Positions 45,271 through 56,617 are shown, counted from the first letter of the stretch. The stretch: 64,000 nt of DNA from Crambe crambe (GCA_963924555.1 OZ004583.1:5117501-5181500); one strand, 5' to 3'. Program-made: numbers and translations. Notes: generated by a model from the letters alone, not told the origin.

Positions 45271-46986
45271 AATCAACATGTAGCATGCATACACTCACAT
45301 GAACCTCATTCATATACCCAACAACACAAAAACTAACATACAATAACATACAGAGTAGTACAATCAATGATGACAATAAACAGCAAGTGAAATAATTGTG
45401 AATCACAATCAATGATGACGATAAACATATTGGTACTGATAAGTGTACTAGACAATGGAGGATTTGAAAATAAAAGTGAGAAGTTATACTAGACAATGGA
45501 GGATTATAGGAAATTACACTTAATAACAAGGTCGAGGCCTTTATAACTAAGATGTATAATCTAGGAGGCAATAAGCTCTGTGATGTTCTTTATTAAGGAA
45601 ATTAATCCCACGATCGATTGTGATATTGACGAAGTTTGGATAATAGTAGATAAAAAATAAAATAACAGATTAAAAAAAAGGCAGGAGTTGCTAAGCAGTG
45701 CAGTTGAGATTAGAGTGAGTGGTCACTGGTACCCTTTAACATTTTTTTTTAAAAACTTTATTTTACTATGTAATTTTTGGGCACCACCAGGAGTGGAGCC
45801 TGCATGCAGCTTAATTTGACTGAACATGGACGGGCCACCTGGAGCCTGTAGAGGGACTGCAGATTAGTGAGAAGATTTAAATTCGACAATTCCCATTTCA
45901 TTCTATATTGTAGGAGTGAGTTCACCACATCTTGAAAGTAAGAACAGTTGAACAATTTGCCCAATTAATTATACAAAAACTTGAAATAATTAAGGATTAA
46001 AAAATAGTAATTTGCAAACCTCACACTGCGGCGAGAAAATGTTTGTCTCCAGGAAAACGAAACACCAGTCGAAACAGCAGTCAAAAAGGTAACTTAACTT
46101 TTAATTGCTACTGAACTATATATAAAAAACAACAAAAAAAACAAAAAAACAACAAAAAACAACAATGTAGAAAGAAAAATTGGCAATTTAATAAGCAAGA
46201 GATGCCATCAAGTTGTAGAAGCTCAAGCGTGTAATTGGGCCATTGATCCAGAGTAGTTTAAGAATGCGAGTCCTTCCTTTCTCAAAGTAGTGGTTTCAAC
46301 TGAACTGGGTTGTCCCAAGGAGCTGCTACACATATTGAGTTCACATACTAACATTTGATCTCATAAGGTAATTACAAAATAAAAAATTAATTAAAAAAAG
46401 TAAAACTTATTCAGATACAGGTATATGCAATAAGAATCCACTCCATAGTGATTTTTAAAACAAAAATTGACAAAAAGACAAATAGCATACAAATTGGAGG
46501 AAAAAAAACAAATCTACATAATATACAGAAAAGGAGAAAACAAATAGTGTGATTAATGGTATGGGTTATGGTATGGGTTATCAGTGAGGTCATATGAGTG
46601 TCTGCACTACTTACTTAGTCTAGTCAAACTACCGTAACAGAGCCAAGGTAATGGTTGTGGTTCCCATGGAGCCCATAGATTTAGATTCCTTATTTTTGCC
46701 CGATACAGAATCCATGCTAGAAAATAAAAACGACATAAATCTTCAGGAGTTGCAGGCGACCTGCACCATCTGCATCACTCCAAGTTGCCAGCAGAACAAA
46801 TTTGGCGTTAGAGGCCAGGTACGATTGTAGGACATGTGGTCGAAAGAAAATCTCGAACTAACTAACTCTGCCTCCACCTCGAGCAATAGCTGGAAGACCA
46901 TCCTTCTGCTGAAGAGAAACTGCAAGCAAGCTAGCTAATAATACACAATGTGCTTCCTACCGTATATTTTCAATGTTTTAATAATC
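45271..46986 (+). repeat. Tandem duplication, first copy
   Basis: 45,271-45,635 matches 47,096-47,473 and 46,059-46,986 matches 48,162-49,186 almost base for base. The middle (45,636-46,058) is unrelated to the middle of the second copy. The first copy keeps only the end of exon 3 and the end of the last exon of the secreted-protein gene, so coding content was lost here. Confidence 0.92.
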
Positions 46987-47095
46987 AAAGCATAGGTCGG
47001 AATGGAGCGGTGAAGATGCTAAATCTCCACCAATAGGACAACCAAGCAAACAAACAAAAAAAAGAAACTCATCGATCCATGGCAGTGACAGCACT

Positions 47096-49186
47096 AATCA
47101 ACATGTAGCATGCATACACTCACATGAACCTCATTCATATACCCAACAACACAAAAACTAACATACAATAACATACAGAGTAGTACAATCAATGATGACA
47201 ATAAACAGCAAGTGAAATAATTGTGAATCACGATCAATGATGACGATAAACATATTGGTACTGATAAGTGTACTAGACAATGGAGGATTTGAAAATAAAA
47301 GTGAGAAGTTATACTAGACAATGGAGGATTATAGGAAATTACACTTAATAACAAGGTCGAGGCCTTTATAACTAAGATGTATAATCTAGGAGGCAATAAG
47401 CTCTATGATGTTCTTTATCCCTGTCTTGAGGAAATTAATCCCACGATCGATTGTGATATTGACGAAGTTTGGAAACAGATATGGAAATACTTCAATGAAA
47501 GGATGGATCTTGATACTATGTTGGTGAAAATAAGATGAGATATATAATATATAGACATATATAATATACATCACCTTTTTTGCAGATGAAAGTAATCGGT
47601 TAGCGAGCGAGCGAGCCACATGTTTGCGACACATGTATATTTATATATTTGGTACGTCGATATTTATATATTTGGACGATGAAAATTTTAGCAATTCTTT
47701 TTGTTTTGAATTCTATGCTAGCACAAGGTAAGTATTAATTTTAGCAATCTCCACAAGACTTGCTGAATTATGGGGCCACTGCATGATTAACGCTTATAAT
47801 ATTGAATTACAGGGCTAGACTTCCTAGATGAGCCTGGCCCTACTGTGGGTCTACTGTAGTATTCACATGTATACCAACCAAAAGAGTTGACCAGATAGTG
47901 TGGGTAATAAATGGAGACGGAAGTCTCTATGTTAACGTTCCAACCTTACCTAAGACACTCAAAGTAGCACTCTTCGACAAGAAAAATTCCCTATCTCGCC
48001 TAGCGATTTGGGTCCAGCTATCTATAGACGGTGAAAGAAATAGTCTGTAAATAGTTTCCTTGGTCTAAATTTTTGTAGAATGTGTAAACTGCCAAGGGTT
48101 GTCCATAAATATCGAAGGAGACTCTAATATTAACAATGAAACAGTTGCTGCCTTGAAAGGTGAAACACCAGTCGAAACAGCAGTCAAAAAGGTAACTTAA
48201 CTTTTAATTGCTACTGAACTATATATATAAAAAAAAAACAAAAAAAAACAAAACAACAATGTAGAAAGGAAAATCGGCAATTTAATAAGCAAGAGATGAT
48301 TTTGATGTTTTAAAGTGGATCAGTAATTGTAAGAAGCATCTGTGGCCACCACCACGTTCTGGTCAACATAAGGTATCTGAAGATTCTGTAATGCTTGATA
48401 TAGCCCGGCATATTGTAGAAGCTCAAGCGTGTAATTGGGCCATTGATCCAGAGTAGTTTAAGAATGTGAGTCCTTCCTTTCTCAAAGTAGTGGTTTCAAC
48501 TGAACTGGGTTGTCCCAAGGAGCTGCTACACATATTGAGTTCACATACTAACATTTGATCTCATAAGGTAATTACAAAATAAAAAATTAATTAAAAAAAG
48601 TAAAACTTATTCAGATACAGGTATATGCAATAAGAATCCACTCCATAGTGATTTTTAAAACAAAAATTGACAAAAAGACAAATAGCATACAAATTGGAGG
48701 GAAAAAAACAAATCTACATAATATACAGAAAAGGAGAAAACAAATAGTGTGATTAATGGTATGGGTTATGGTATGGGTTATCAGTGAGGTCATATGAGTG
48801 TCTGCACTACTTACTTAGTCTAGTCAAACTACCGTAACAGAGCCAAGGTAATGGTTGTGGTTCCCATGGAGCCCATAGATTTAGATTCCTTATTTTTGCC
48901 CGATACAGAATCCATGCTAGAAAACAAAAACGACATAAATCTTCAGGAGTTGCAGGCGACCTGCACCATCTGCATCACTCCAAGTTGCCAGCAGAACAAA
49001 TTTGGCGTTAGAGGCCAGGTACGATTGTAGGACATGTGGTCGAAAGAAAATCTCGAACTAACTAACTCTGCCTCCACCTCGAGCAATAGCTGGAAGACCA
49101 TCCTTCTGCTGAAGAGAGACTGCAAGCTAGCTAGCTAATAATACACAATGTGCTTCCTACCGTATATTTTCAATGTTTTAATAATC
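47096..49186 (+). repeat. Tandem duplication, second copy
   Basis: See 45,271-46,986. This copy includes a longer middle region with the signal-peptide and Ig-like exons and a ~97-bp coding stretch (about 48,299-48,410) missing from the first copy. Relative to copy 1 it also has a short insertion (TCCCTGTCTTG region, about 47,420). Confidence 0.92.
47679..48456 (+). CDS. Secreted Ig-like protein gene
   Basis: Exon 1 (47,679-47,727) encodes a signal peptide, MKILAILFVLNSMLAQ, and ends at G/GTAAGT. Exon 2 (47,813-48,030) encodes TVVFTCIPTKRVDQIVWVIN with Cys and Trp spaced as in an Ig-like domain, then TLPKTLKVALFDK and LAIWVQLSID. Exon 3 (48,079-48,191) joins in phase and reads CVNCQGLSINIEGDSNINNE and on to TPVETAVKK. 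A last block (about 48,295-48,456) reads DDFDVLKWISNCKKHLWPPP to a stop after NWAIDPE; its phase does not fit exon 3, so an exon may be missing. Within exon 2 the frame from exon 1 meets a stop and the Ig frame is one base off, so there is either a frameshift or a wrong acceptor. Likely an extracellular adhesion- or receptor-type protein, possibly a pseudogene. Confidence 0.55.
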
Positions 49187-50269
49187 CGTTGTAGAAAATA
49201 TTTCAAGTGTTTAATTTTCGATGTTTGAGCCAACCACGAATTACTTTTAACAGCGAAAATTTCCCGATTTACGGTAATACACAGTTGGGACTACTCACCA
49301 GACTGAGAGGACACACCAGATTCACAATTTCATACAACTGTAATACTAACAGTCGACTCACACAAGAGTCAGTGCCAGCTTAGTACATGGTAATCTCCTG
49401 GAAAAGGTGGTGGTGCATTCACATGCCCATGTGCAATGGGCACATGGTTGGCCATTGCTTCAAAATGGGAGGAACTGCCAGCAAGTTGAATGAGGTGAAC
49501 AGAATGAGGAGGACAAGCAGCTCGCCGATGAGGAACTGGAGAAGAACAAGCAGCTCGCGATGGCGAAAACGAAAAAAAAAGAAAAGAAGAAAGGACGAGA
49601 TGTGGAAGAAATTTGATGATTTGGAAGAGGTGGTGTTGAAATGGGACAAAAAAAGGGCACTAGAAGAAACTGAGAAGGAGAGGGAGAATGAAAGACTGAA
49701 AAGAGGAAGTTAGAAGAAGAAAGGAAGAAGAAAGAAAAACAAGGGAAGAGAGAAAAAATTAAGAGAGAAGATGAAGAAAAATACCAACTTAAAAATGATC
49801 ACTGAAACTAAACCAAAATTATAATAATTATTATTGTTACTTACACACTTGAGCTCTGCTATGCACTACTTGGACAAAAGGCAGAGGGGTATGGAGAGGT
49901 TGGAGCAGCAGACGAATTCCATTGAGATTGAGGAGGAAAAGAAACATGATGAGACTGATGAGTCAAGAAATTTGAAGGATGGTGTGGAGCAGAGGAAAAG
50001 GATACAAAAAGCGATAAGAAGGAAGAAGATGAGACTGAAGAAGTGGAGAGCGAGAGAAATAAGGTTGTGGCACGAGAAGAGGAGGGACTTGAATAATGTA
50101 AAGGAGGTTGTGAAATGTATCTATAAACGCAAGTTTACTATAACTATGTCTTCATAATCCTACCCTCTTTACTCTGCCCCAAAAAAGATCTTCAACAAGA
50201 AAAGAATATTAAAAAATTGACAAACTCATTATAAGTATATGTACAATTATTAATCCTCGTGTATATTAT
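49187..50269 (+). CDS. Charged coiled-coil-like fragments
   Basis: Two plus-strand frames (49,387-49,713 and 49,834-50,157) are rich in Lys, Arg and Glu (KWDKKRALEETEKERENER; QRKRIQKAIRRKKMRLKKWR), as in coiled coils. No domain is recognised, and composition alone could produce them. Exon borders are not clear. Confidence 0.3.
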
Positions 50270-50430
50270 AATTATGGTCAAGATACTTTCGCGAGCCTTC
50301 CTACTGGCAGTGGTAAATCTCTTTGCTATTGTGCTCTTCCTCTTGTGTTTGACAAACTGAGAAGGTCATCTTCCAGTTCAAAAGTTGTAGCAGTCAGTCC
50401 CCTCATGGTGCAATGCTTAAAAAAAATTGA
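50270..50430 (+). pseudogene. RecQ-family helicase motif I fragment
   Basis: The plus-strand frame reads YGQDTFASLPTGSGKSLCYC, then ALPLVFDKLRRSSSSSKVVA and VSPLMVQ. This is the RecQ pattern: LPTGxGKSLCYxxPxxx (Walker A, motif I) followed by motif Ia (VVxSPL). The DEAH motif II is not present; the frame soon runs into a different NTPase fragment. It is complementary in domain content to the RecQ motif V/VI fragment at 20,119, but on the other strand 30 kb away. Sponges and cnidarians carry many RecQ-like genes. Confidence 0.68.
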
Positions 50431-50684
50431 ACTTTTGCCCTATCCCTATAGCATTTGGGGTAGCAGGGACAGGGAAGACAACCTCCCTCCAATCTACCAT
50501 GGCTCTCATGGGGGTGCTAAAGAATAGACTTTTTAGCAAAATGACCAAAGCAAAAATGCTCCAGTTGTGTGGTGCCAGTGGTATACCACTGGGGGTTGAC
50601 TCAGTATGGATGTACCTTCATGGGAGGCAGCAGAAGAGAAAAGATATGACTAATGATCTTCGATCCTTTACGTTGTTGTGCTAA
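50427..50684 (+). CDS. P-loop NTPase fragment, unnamed family
   Basis: The frame begins CPIPIAFGVAGTGKTTSLQS, with a clear Walker A motif (GVAGTGKTT). It continues ALMGVLKNRLFSKMTKAKML and GASGIPLGVDSVWM. The FGxAGTGKTT....LG...xxFxxxT..xxxxLC..S.xPxGVDD arrangement is one I recall from uncharacterised invertebrate ATPases of unknown role. No Walker B is visible before the stop. It follows the RecQ-like exon with no gap, in another frame, so the two are juxtaposed exons or fragments. Confidence 0.5.
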   Translation: MNFCPIPIAFGVAGTGKTTSLQSTMALMGVLKNRLFSKMTKAKMLQLCGASGIPLGVDSVWMYLHGRQQKRKDMTNDLRSFTLLC

Positions 50685-50779
50685 GTTATCAGCCATTGGG
50701 ATGCATATTTTCAGATCTCTCGTCAAACCCATGATATAGCTACAAGTTAGCTACGTACAAAATAATATTACTTATTCTA

Positions 50780-53010
50780 TTCTACAATATACAGGGGGCT
50801 ATGATGGACCAGAATGGCAAATCATAAAGAAGTATTGTAAATATCCTACTAGAAATCGTCTGATCTGGAGTTTTCTCTTTGCAATCATACCAACACCCGA
50901 ATACTTGTTCGTCATTGTCAACTTCCTCATTAACACCTCACAACCTAGTTTCCTCTGAAACAACCCACAAGTCATGCAGAATAGGATGCCTCACTGAAAA
51001 CTGCAAAAATAATCACACCACATTCTCCTGAAAGAGCTCTCCAAGTATATTAGCAATGTTGGAGATGTTGACCTGTGAGAGAGCAATATCATTAGTGCCA
51101 GTGAAATAAGTCTCAGTTTCAATATTCATTAGGCTATACCTTCACTTGCATGGACAATTTATTCTATTCTATGATATATAGGGGCTATGATGGACCAGAA
51201 TGGCCAAAGTCAGTAAGAATATAAAGAGGAAGTCGTCCAATCTGGAGTTCTATCCTTGCAACCCCGAATACTTGTTCGTCATTCCTCCTGCTGGTGGAGG
51301 ATCTTGGAAATGTCGGCTGATATTACCCTTGCCACTTTTTCGGACTTACACCTCCCATCAACTGACATGAGGTACCTTCTGAAGTCACTCCAAGGGGGGG
51401 GGGGGGGGGGGGGGGAGGTGATGGATGCCAGTTGAAGTGATGTCATGAGCTTTGAGTGAAGAGAGATAGCAGTGCTTTTTTCCCCATTATATATTACTAA
51501 ACATAAAATTACGAATGATCTTCTTATCCAGCCACGATAGAGCACATCAGAAGAGGGAACAAGTCATTCGACAAACAAGGCAAAAGTCCTTTTGAAAGCT
51601 TAATTCATACATTAATGAGGAAATTGACAATGCACCTGGATGCTCCTCACAAACAGGAGTCATCTCCTGTCCTTCTTCGAAGAATGCAAAGTCCTTAATA
51701 TTGGCCAAGAAGGAAGACTGTCAAAAATGGAGAGGCTTGGTGATGCATTCAGGTATATGAAAAGTTATCCAATCTGGAGTTCTATCTTTGCAACCACACG
51801 AATACTTGTTTGTCATTGTCAACTTCATCATTAACACCTCAAAACCTAGTTTCTTCTCACAAGTAGAAACAATCTTCATTTCCATGGACACTTTTAAAGA
51901 GCAGGAGAAGTATTATTCTATTCTACAATGTACATAAAGAAGTAAAATATCCTACTAGAAGTCGTCTGATCTGGAGTTTTATCTTTGCAACCATAACCAA
52001 CACCTGAATACTTGTTTGTCATTGTCAACTTCCTCATTAACACCACACAACCTAGTTTATTCACCTCACTGAAAACAACCCAAACAATCTTTACTTGCAT
52101 AAAGAGCAGGAAAAGTATTATTCTATTCTACGATGGGGCTTGATGGACCAGAATGGCCAAGTCAGTAAGAATATAAAAAGAGGTCCTACTAAAAGTCGTC
52201 CAATCTGGAGTTCTATCTTTGCAACCATCCAACACCCAAATATTTGTTGGTCATTGTGCATTATTCTATGAATCGCAAACAGGAGCAGGAGGGAGACTGA
52301 CAGCTATTACACAATGAAATAGTTCAATTCAAGAATAGTAATTTATTGAGAATCCTTTTTTTTTTTTATGTGCATGGGTAACTGATTCTCCCCTTGTTAG
52401 GATGGTCTGGCTCTTTGAATACCTGATCACATCAATGAGCCAAACATTCAGAGTTTTGGCATTTTTCCAGTCTCTAACAGTTATACATACAACTTATGAG
52501 CAGAAAGCATATGCAAAAATACAAATGCCTCACTGAATCTACAAGTATAAATAGTTATTTGCAGAGCAACAGATTCTAGGAGAAGTCTTAATACTATCTA
52601 TTGCATTATGTACAAGAGAGTAGCCAGAATGAAAATATCCTACTAGAAGTTGTTCAATCTGGAGTCCTATTTTGCAACCATAACCAACACCCGAATATTT
52701 GTTCGTCATTGTCAACTTCCTCATTAATGCCACACAACCTAGTCTCTTCTGAAACAACCCACAAGTCATGCAGAATAGGACACTGAAAACTGCAAAAACA
52801 ATCTTCACTTGCAAAAGAGCAGGAAAAGTCTTGATCTATACTATGATGTACAGACGGAATGGCAAATCAGTAAGAATATAAAGAAGTATTGTATTCACAA
52901 GCTGCCCAATCTGGAGTTCTATCTTTGCATCCATACTAATACCTTGCTCGTCGTGGTCAATCTCCTCAATAATGCCTCACAACCAGAAAAAACCCACAAG
53001 TCATGAAAAT
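50780..53010 (+). repeat. Cluster of ~7 diverged copies of a short repeat
   Basis: Units contain GATGGACCAGAATGGC, TAAGAATATAAAGAAG, CCTACTAGAAGTCGTC, AATCTGGAGTTCTATCTTTG, CACCCGAATACTTGTTCGTC, ATTGTCAACTTCCTCATTAA and CAACCTAGTTTCTTCTGAAA in that order. Starts lie near 50,795, 51,180, 51,755, 51,925, 52,130, 52,610 and 52,845. Units are complete or cut short at various points. Further copies are at about 55,045-55,290 (inverted) and 62,760-63,040. No coding potential is conserved among copies. Confidence 0.8.
51394..51415 (+). repeat. Poly-G tract (22 G)
   Basis: Uninterrupted run of 22 G inside the repeat cluster; such runs are length-unstable and can form quadruplexes. Confidence 0.95.
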
Positions 53011-53024
53011 TGTGATCTGCTGGG

Positions 53025-53354
53025 GTGGCAGCAGGGCTGGGCACAGTTGAAAACCAAAGCAAGATCAACGTACTACAGTGGATAGACAAACTAGTTAGTA
53101 GGTATGCCCCCAAAGCCTTAAAAGTTGAAGATCATTTGGGACAGACCATCCCTGGGAGATATGAAAACATTCTGGTTGGCGAATGCAGTACCATAATTGC
53201 AAAGTTAAATGGACTCACGCAGTGGATGGTCGAGACTTCGACAGCCGGGCTATCGCTTCTGGCAAGTTTTGGCTTTGGAAAAAAAAAGTCCTTAATTACT
53301 CTCTCTGTTATGATCGTTCTTCCTACAGGTATTATTGCCTTTTTGGGATTATAA
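53025..53354 (+). CDS. Unrecognised fragment, paralogue of 61,502
   Basis: The frame reads INVLQWIDKLVSRYAPKALK, then VEDHLGQTIPGRYENILVGE and SLLASFGFG. The segment at 61,502-61,720 (NMVRWLDKLVLANVQQGADV, GSYSGLREGEWNKVIAALGS) aligns with it over about 70 residues, so both belong to one family. No known domain is recognised. The DNA after it (about 53,273-53,380) recurs at 60,627-60,760. Confidence 0.4.
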   Translation: MAAGLGTVENQSKINVLQWIDKLVSRYAPKALKVEDHLGQTIPGRYENILVGECSTIIAKLNGLTQWMVETSTAGLSLLASFGFGKKKSLITLSVMIVLPTGIIAFLGL

Positions 53355-53746
53355 CTGGTCCCTAGTTATCAATGCCTTAATGACTCTTATCCACGCTTGT
53401 TTCACCAACATATTTCCTTCAGGGAAGTTGTGAGGCAATTGGGGATCGCCCAACTCTGTCGAAATCTGTAAATTTAGCTGATCTAGTGTCAATACCGTGC
53501 AAGCAACTTGTTCAACGTTATATATGGTCTCATATCGCTATAATTAAAACAATATTCTCCTTGACAAAAGGACAAGTGGAAGTAAGCAAGTCCTCTGAAA
53601 CCACCAATGACCTACCATTCCTACAGACTATGTCCCAGTCATACAATGAGGTGCGTCTTGAATACCAGATGAATAAGAAGTTGGTCGGAAAATTTTGTAC
53701 CTGCTAGTAAAGGCCTAAGGTACTGATACTGTGGTTTTGTATGTAG

Positions 53747-53873
53747 GGGACAAATCATATAACTGCCTTTGTGGCAAAGGGCCACTAGGCCGAAGTGGCA
53801 TATATAGACACACCATGAAGGGATCAACAGAATGCCATCCAGTACCTATGGAGTACTACACAGGTTAGTTGTG
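53747..53873 (+). pseudogene. Zinc-finger-like exon
   Basis: A 127-bp exon between TATGTAG and CACAG/GTTAGT. One frame reads DKSYNCLCGKGPLGRSGIYR, then HTMKGSTECHPVPMEYYTG; the Cys and His positions could bind zinc, but this is not a canonical C2H2 finger. A 75-bp-shorter copy lies at 44,604-44,655. Neither the gene nor the other exons are identified. Confidence 0.45.
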
Positions 53874-54255
53874 ATTGTGATAACAGACAGACAAGACAGT
53901 AACTATTCATTTTATTCTAATTGTATAGTACTGACAAAGGCAAAGTAGTAAGTTGGTTTTCTTTACCATCCTCCTCCTCTCCCTCCTCCCCATCCTCCAC
54001 CAACTTGACATTATGTTTCACTTCTACAATCATGTCAACATCATCATTACTACTGTTGAGTGCAAGGGTAGTGGTCTGACTATCTCCTTTGTGAGATTAA
54101 TATGTTACATATTATGATCGTTCTTCCTACAGGTATTATTAACTGGTCCCTAGTTATGCTTAGTTAGTTATCAATGTAGAGCCTCTGGTCTGACTTATCT
54201 CCTTTGTCAGGTTAATATGTTACATGTTATGATCGGTTTTTTTTAGCCTCCATGT

Positions 54256-54579
54256 TTGTGGTGGGAGTATAATGACAGGAAAGCAATGACAGGCAAAAGG
54301 CAGGTGGTGTGGTGGTTGGTTGATAAAGATCACACTCTTCCAAGTGTAGGTTTAGTGACGCTAAGCCTAGTTCTGGGATATATCTGTTTTAAGGTTCCTG
54401 GATCAAAAGGAGCATATTTTATGCTGACTCGTGTAATAATTCTTGTTAATCTTCTATGCTTACTATTAGTCTGTTCCCCACAAAATTTCCTTTTACATAA
54501 AGCACAAAAAGTACGCAACCGATTATATCAAATTTGCCACCAGGTGGACTCTACCACCTCATCACAGATTTCAGTGTGA
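54256..54579 (+). CDS. Hypothetical protein with membrane-like segment
   Basis: This 107-residue frame has two hydrophobic stretches (LVTLSLVLGYICF and VIILVNLLCLLLVC) that could span a membrane. No family is recognised, and AT-rich DNA can yield such frames by chance. Confidence 0.25.
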   Translation: MWWEYNDRKAMTGKRQVVWWLVDKDHTLPSVGLVTLSLVLGYICFKVPGSKGAYFMLTRVIILVNLLCLLLVCSPQNFLLHKAQKVRNRLYQICHQVDSTTSSQISV

Positions 54580-55044
54580 GTAAACAATCGCTTTCCTTGA
54601 ATGAGAAGATTGGTCTCACAAAACTTTGACTACCTGCAATTAGTTATGAAAGTATAGTACATTAGTTTGTTTATCATGAGTAAAATATGGGAAACCTTAG
54701 AGATGAATGAAAGAGCAGAACTACGTGAATAGTTCAGTAGTTCATTTGCCTGAGGGTCATAATTAGGCAACAGAAAAAGGCAACAGTAGTAAGGGCCTAA
54801 AGGCGCGGCTGCAGAGTTTGAATGAATAAATATATCTAGGATTGTCTCACCGAAATTAATTATATGGCATGTTCATTCCTGCTCTATCGTGAAGGCTATA
54901 GCAGCTGTCTGTATACTCTCTGTATATTTAAGTACAAAAGTGTCCTGTGTAGTTCTTGCATTGTGAGGTTACTTCGCAGAGGAGCTGGAGACGGTTGTTT
55001 TCTGGAAGACTTAATACCCATCTGCTCTTTAAAATCACCCATGC

Positions 55045-55290
55045 AACTGAAGCAGTTTTCAGTGAGGCATCCTATTCTGCATGACATGTGGGTTGTTTCA
55101 GAGGAAACTAGGTTGTGAGGCGTTAATGAGTAAGTTGACAATGACGAACAAGTATTCAGGTGTCAGTATGGATGCAAAGATAGAACTCCAGATTGGACAG
55201 CTTGTGAATACTTATATTCAATATACTTCTTTAATATTCTTACTAATTTACCATTCTGGTCTATCAAAGCCACCTGTACATCATAGAATA
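55045..55290 (-). repeat. Inverted copy of the 50.8-53 kb repeat
   Basis: The reverse complement matches the repeat unit order (TCTATGATGTAC.., CTTGTTCGTCATTGTCAACT, CCTAGTTTCCTCTGAAAC, ACATGTCATGCAGAATAGG). Confidence 0.75.
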
Positions 55291-55302
55291 GATTAAGACT
55301 TA

Positions 55303-55846
55303 ATGCTCTTTAAAATCACCCATGCAAGTGAAACAGTTTTCAGCGAGGTGGCTCGGGTTGCTAAGGTGGCTCGCTTGCTGTTTGCCTATTGTGAGACAAT
55401 ACGTGACCTTACGACGTATGTGAGAAATCCTCCAATCCCCATCAAAGGGCCGTACTTCACTTGTGGTGGGAAACTAACATCCGTGAAAAATATAGCTAAC
55501 AGGGAGTGGTTGTTTGAAGCACTGTATGAAGGCAAATCAGCAGTCGTCAAGTTTGTGAAAACCTACGGTGAGGACGTCCATGCTCTTCTTGCTGCTAATC
55601 AGCTAGCACCAAAGTTGTATGAAGTTAAAAAAACTGTGTGGTGGGATGAAGGTTGTTGTGATGGAAAAAGTGGATGGAACTCTGGCTAGTCTTACACCGG
55701 GGGTGACTAACGCTTTAAACAAAGCTGTGGCACTGATGCAGCAAAAGAACTATGTACATGGGGATCTACGCCCCCAAAACATCATCATCACTGACAACTC
55801 CGTTCGAATCTTGGACATAACAAATGAGTGGCATGATACGGTATAG
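55303..55846 (+). pseudogene. Protein-kinase-like fragment
   Basis: The first frame (to about 55,640) reads NREWLFEALYEGKSAVVKFV, resembling an N-lobe with the ATP-binding Lys, then DVHALLAANQLAPKLYEV. The second frame reads KVVVMEKVDGTLASL (hinge-like), then KNYVHGDLRPQNIIITDNSV, the catalytic loop with HGD and N, and ILDITNEW where a DFG-type motif should be. The HGDLRxxNI form and the short lobes resemble the atypical kinases attached to Crinkler-type proteins. The two frames are offset at an A run near 55,630, so the gene is broken or spliced there. The activation segment and the rest of the C-lobe are missing. Confidence 0.6.
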
Positions 55847-56224
55847 AATGGACAAAAACATTATCTACAATGACATTAAAATGATAAATGATACCAGGTA
55901 CTGCAGAATGAATGACTAATGATTGTACTCGGATACTAACAACTGATCTATGTAAGTCATGAATGTTTGATAGGAGTTAACACATGAACATTATAAATTA
56001 CAGGACTACTCTCCTGGAAACTTGAGCTGCACTTTGGCAAGAGATTTCTGGAAAGACTATGAAGTACACGGTTACATACAGTATAGGCCAGTGTAGAATT
56101 CATAACAATACTGCAGTGATGAGTGGCTATTATGAAGGATGAAATTACCCATGAAAAGTTGACACTAATCCTCATTTGAATAAAATATTTGTAACAAGTA
56201 CTTTAGAAAAGGTACAACATAGTT
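55847..56224. other. No recognisable gene
   Basis: Short frames only. About 56,125-56,215 (TATGAAGGATGAAATTACCC) recurs at 59,696-59,770. Confidence 0.45.
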
Positions 56225-56617
56225 TTTGAGGTAGCCAAAGACCTGGCTTCATTTCCTCTTGCATCGAGAAGGGCCATACCCCCAAAGGGATGCCCTCCTG
56301 TCAGACCTTACCACAGTAAAAGACCAGACTTAAGCACACCAGGCAAAAGGCGGAAAAGGACTTTTCCTTCCCATGCCCTCCTCAACCACTACCAAGAAGT
56401 GTCTGCCAAACTGCATGATGAAATCAAAGCTGTCAAGGAGGCCAAGACTGGATGTCATCCCCGAGGAAGCCCCAAAACTCCGCCACCTCCTGATGATGGA
56501 GAAAACCACCAGAAACATCAGGAAGAGAAAATGGAGGAGAGCAAGAAGCTATACTCCCTAGAGTCTCCCCAACAGACCAACCGACAAAAGAGAGGAGGTA
56601 AGCAAAAAAACCCTTAA
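56225..56617 (+). pseudogene. Fragment of an unrecognised gene family, paralogue of 63,150
   Basis: The DNA matches 63,165-63,440 closely. Both carry SCIE-type starts (TTTCCTCTTGCATCGAGAAG), CAGACCTTACCACAGTAAA and CACTACCAAGAAGTGTCTGC. In one frame they read as a helical, charged protein (HALLNHYQEVSAKLH, then EIK.VKEA and IPEEAPK). This copy is interrupted and has a shortened EEAPK region. No domain is recognised. Confidence 0.4.

Noticed and set aside
45254-45571. Hydrophobic 105-codon minus frame (also at 47,094-47,396)
   Set aside because: It sits in duplicated noncoding DNA, and its identity in both copies follows from the duplication. It contains an internally repeated CAATCAATGATGAC stretch and lacks any domain.
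15779-51415. Poly-C (15,779) and poly-G (51,394) runs as ends of a shared element
   Set aside because: The flanking sequences are unrelated; both are probably independent homopolymer expansions or assembly artefacts.
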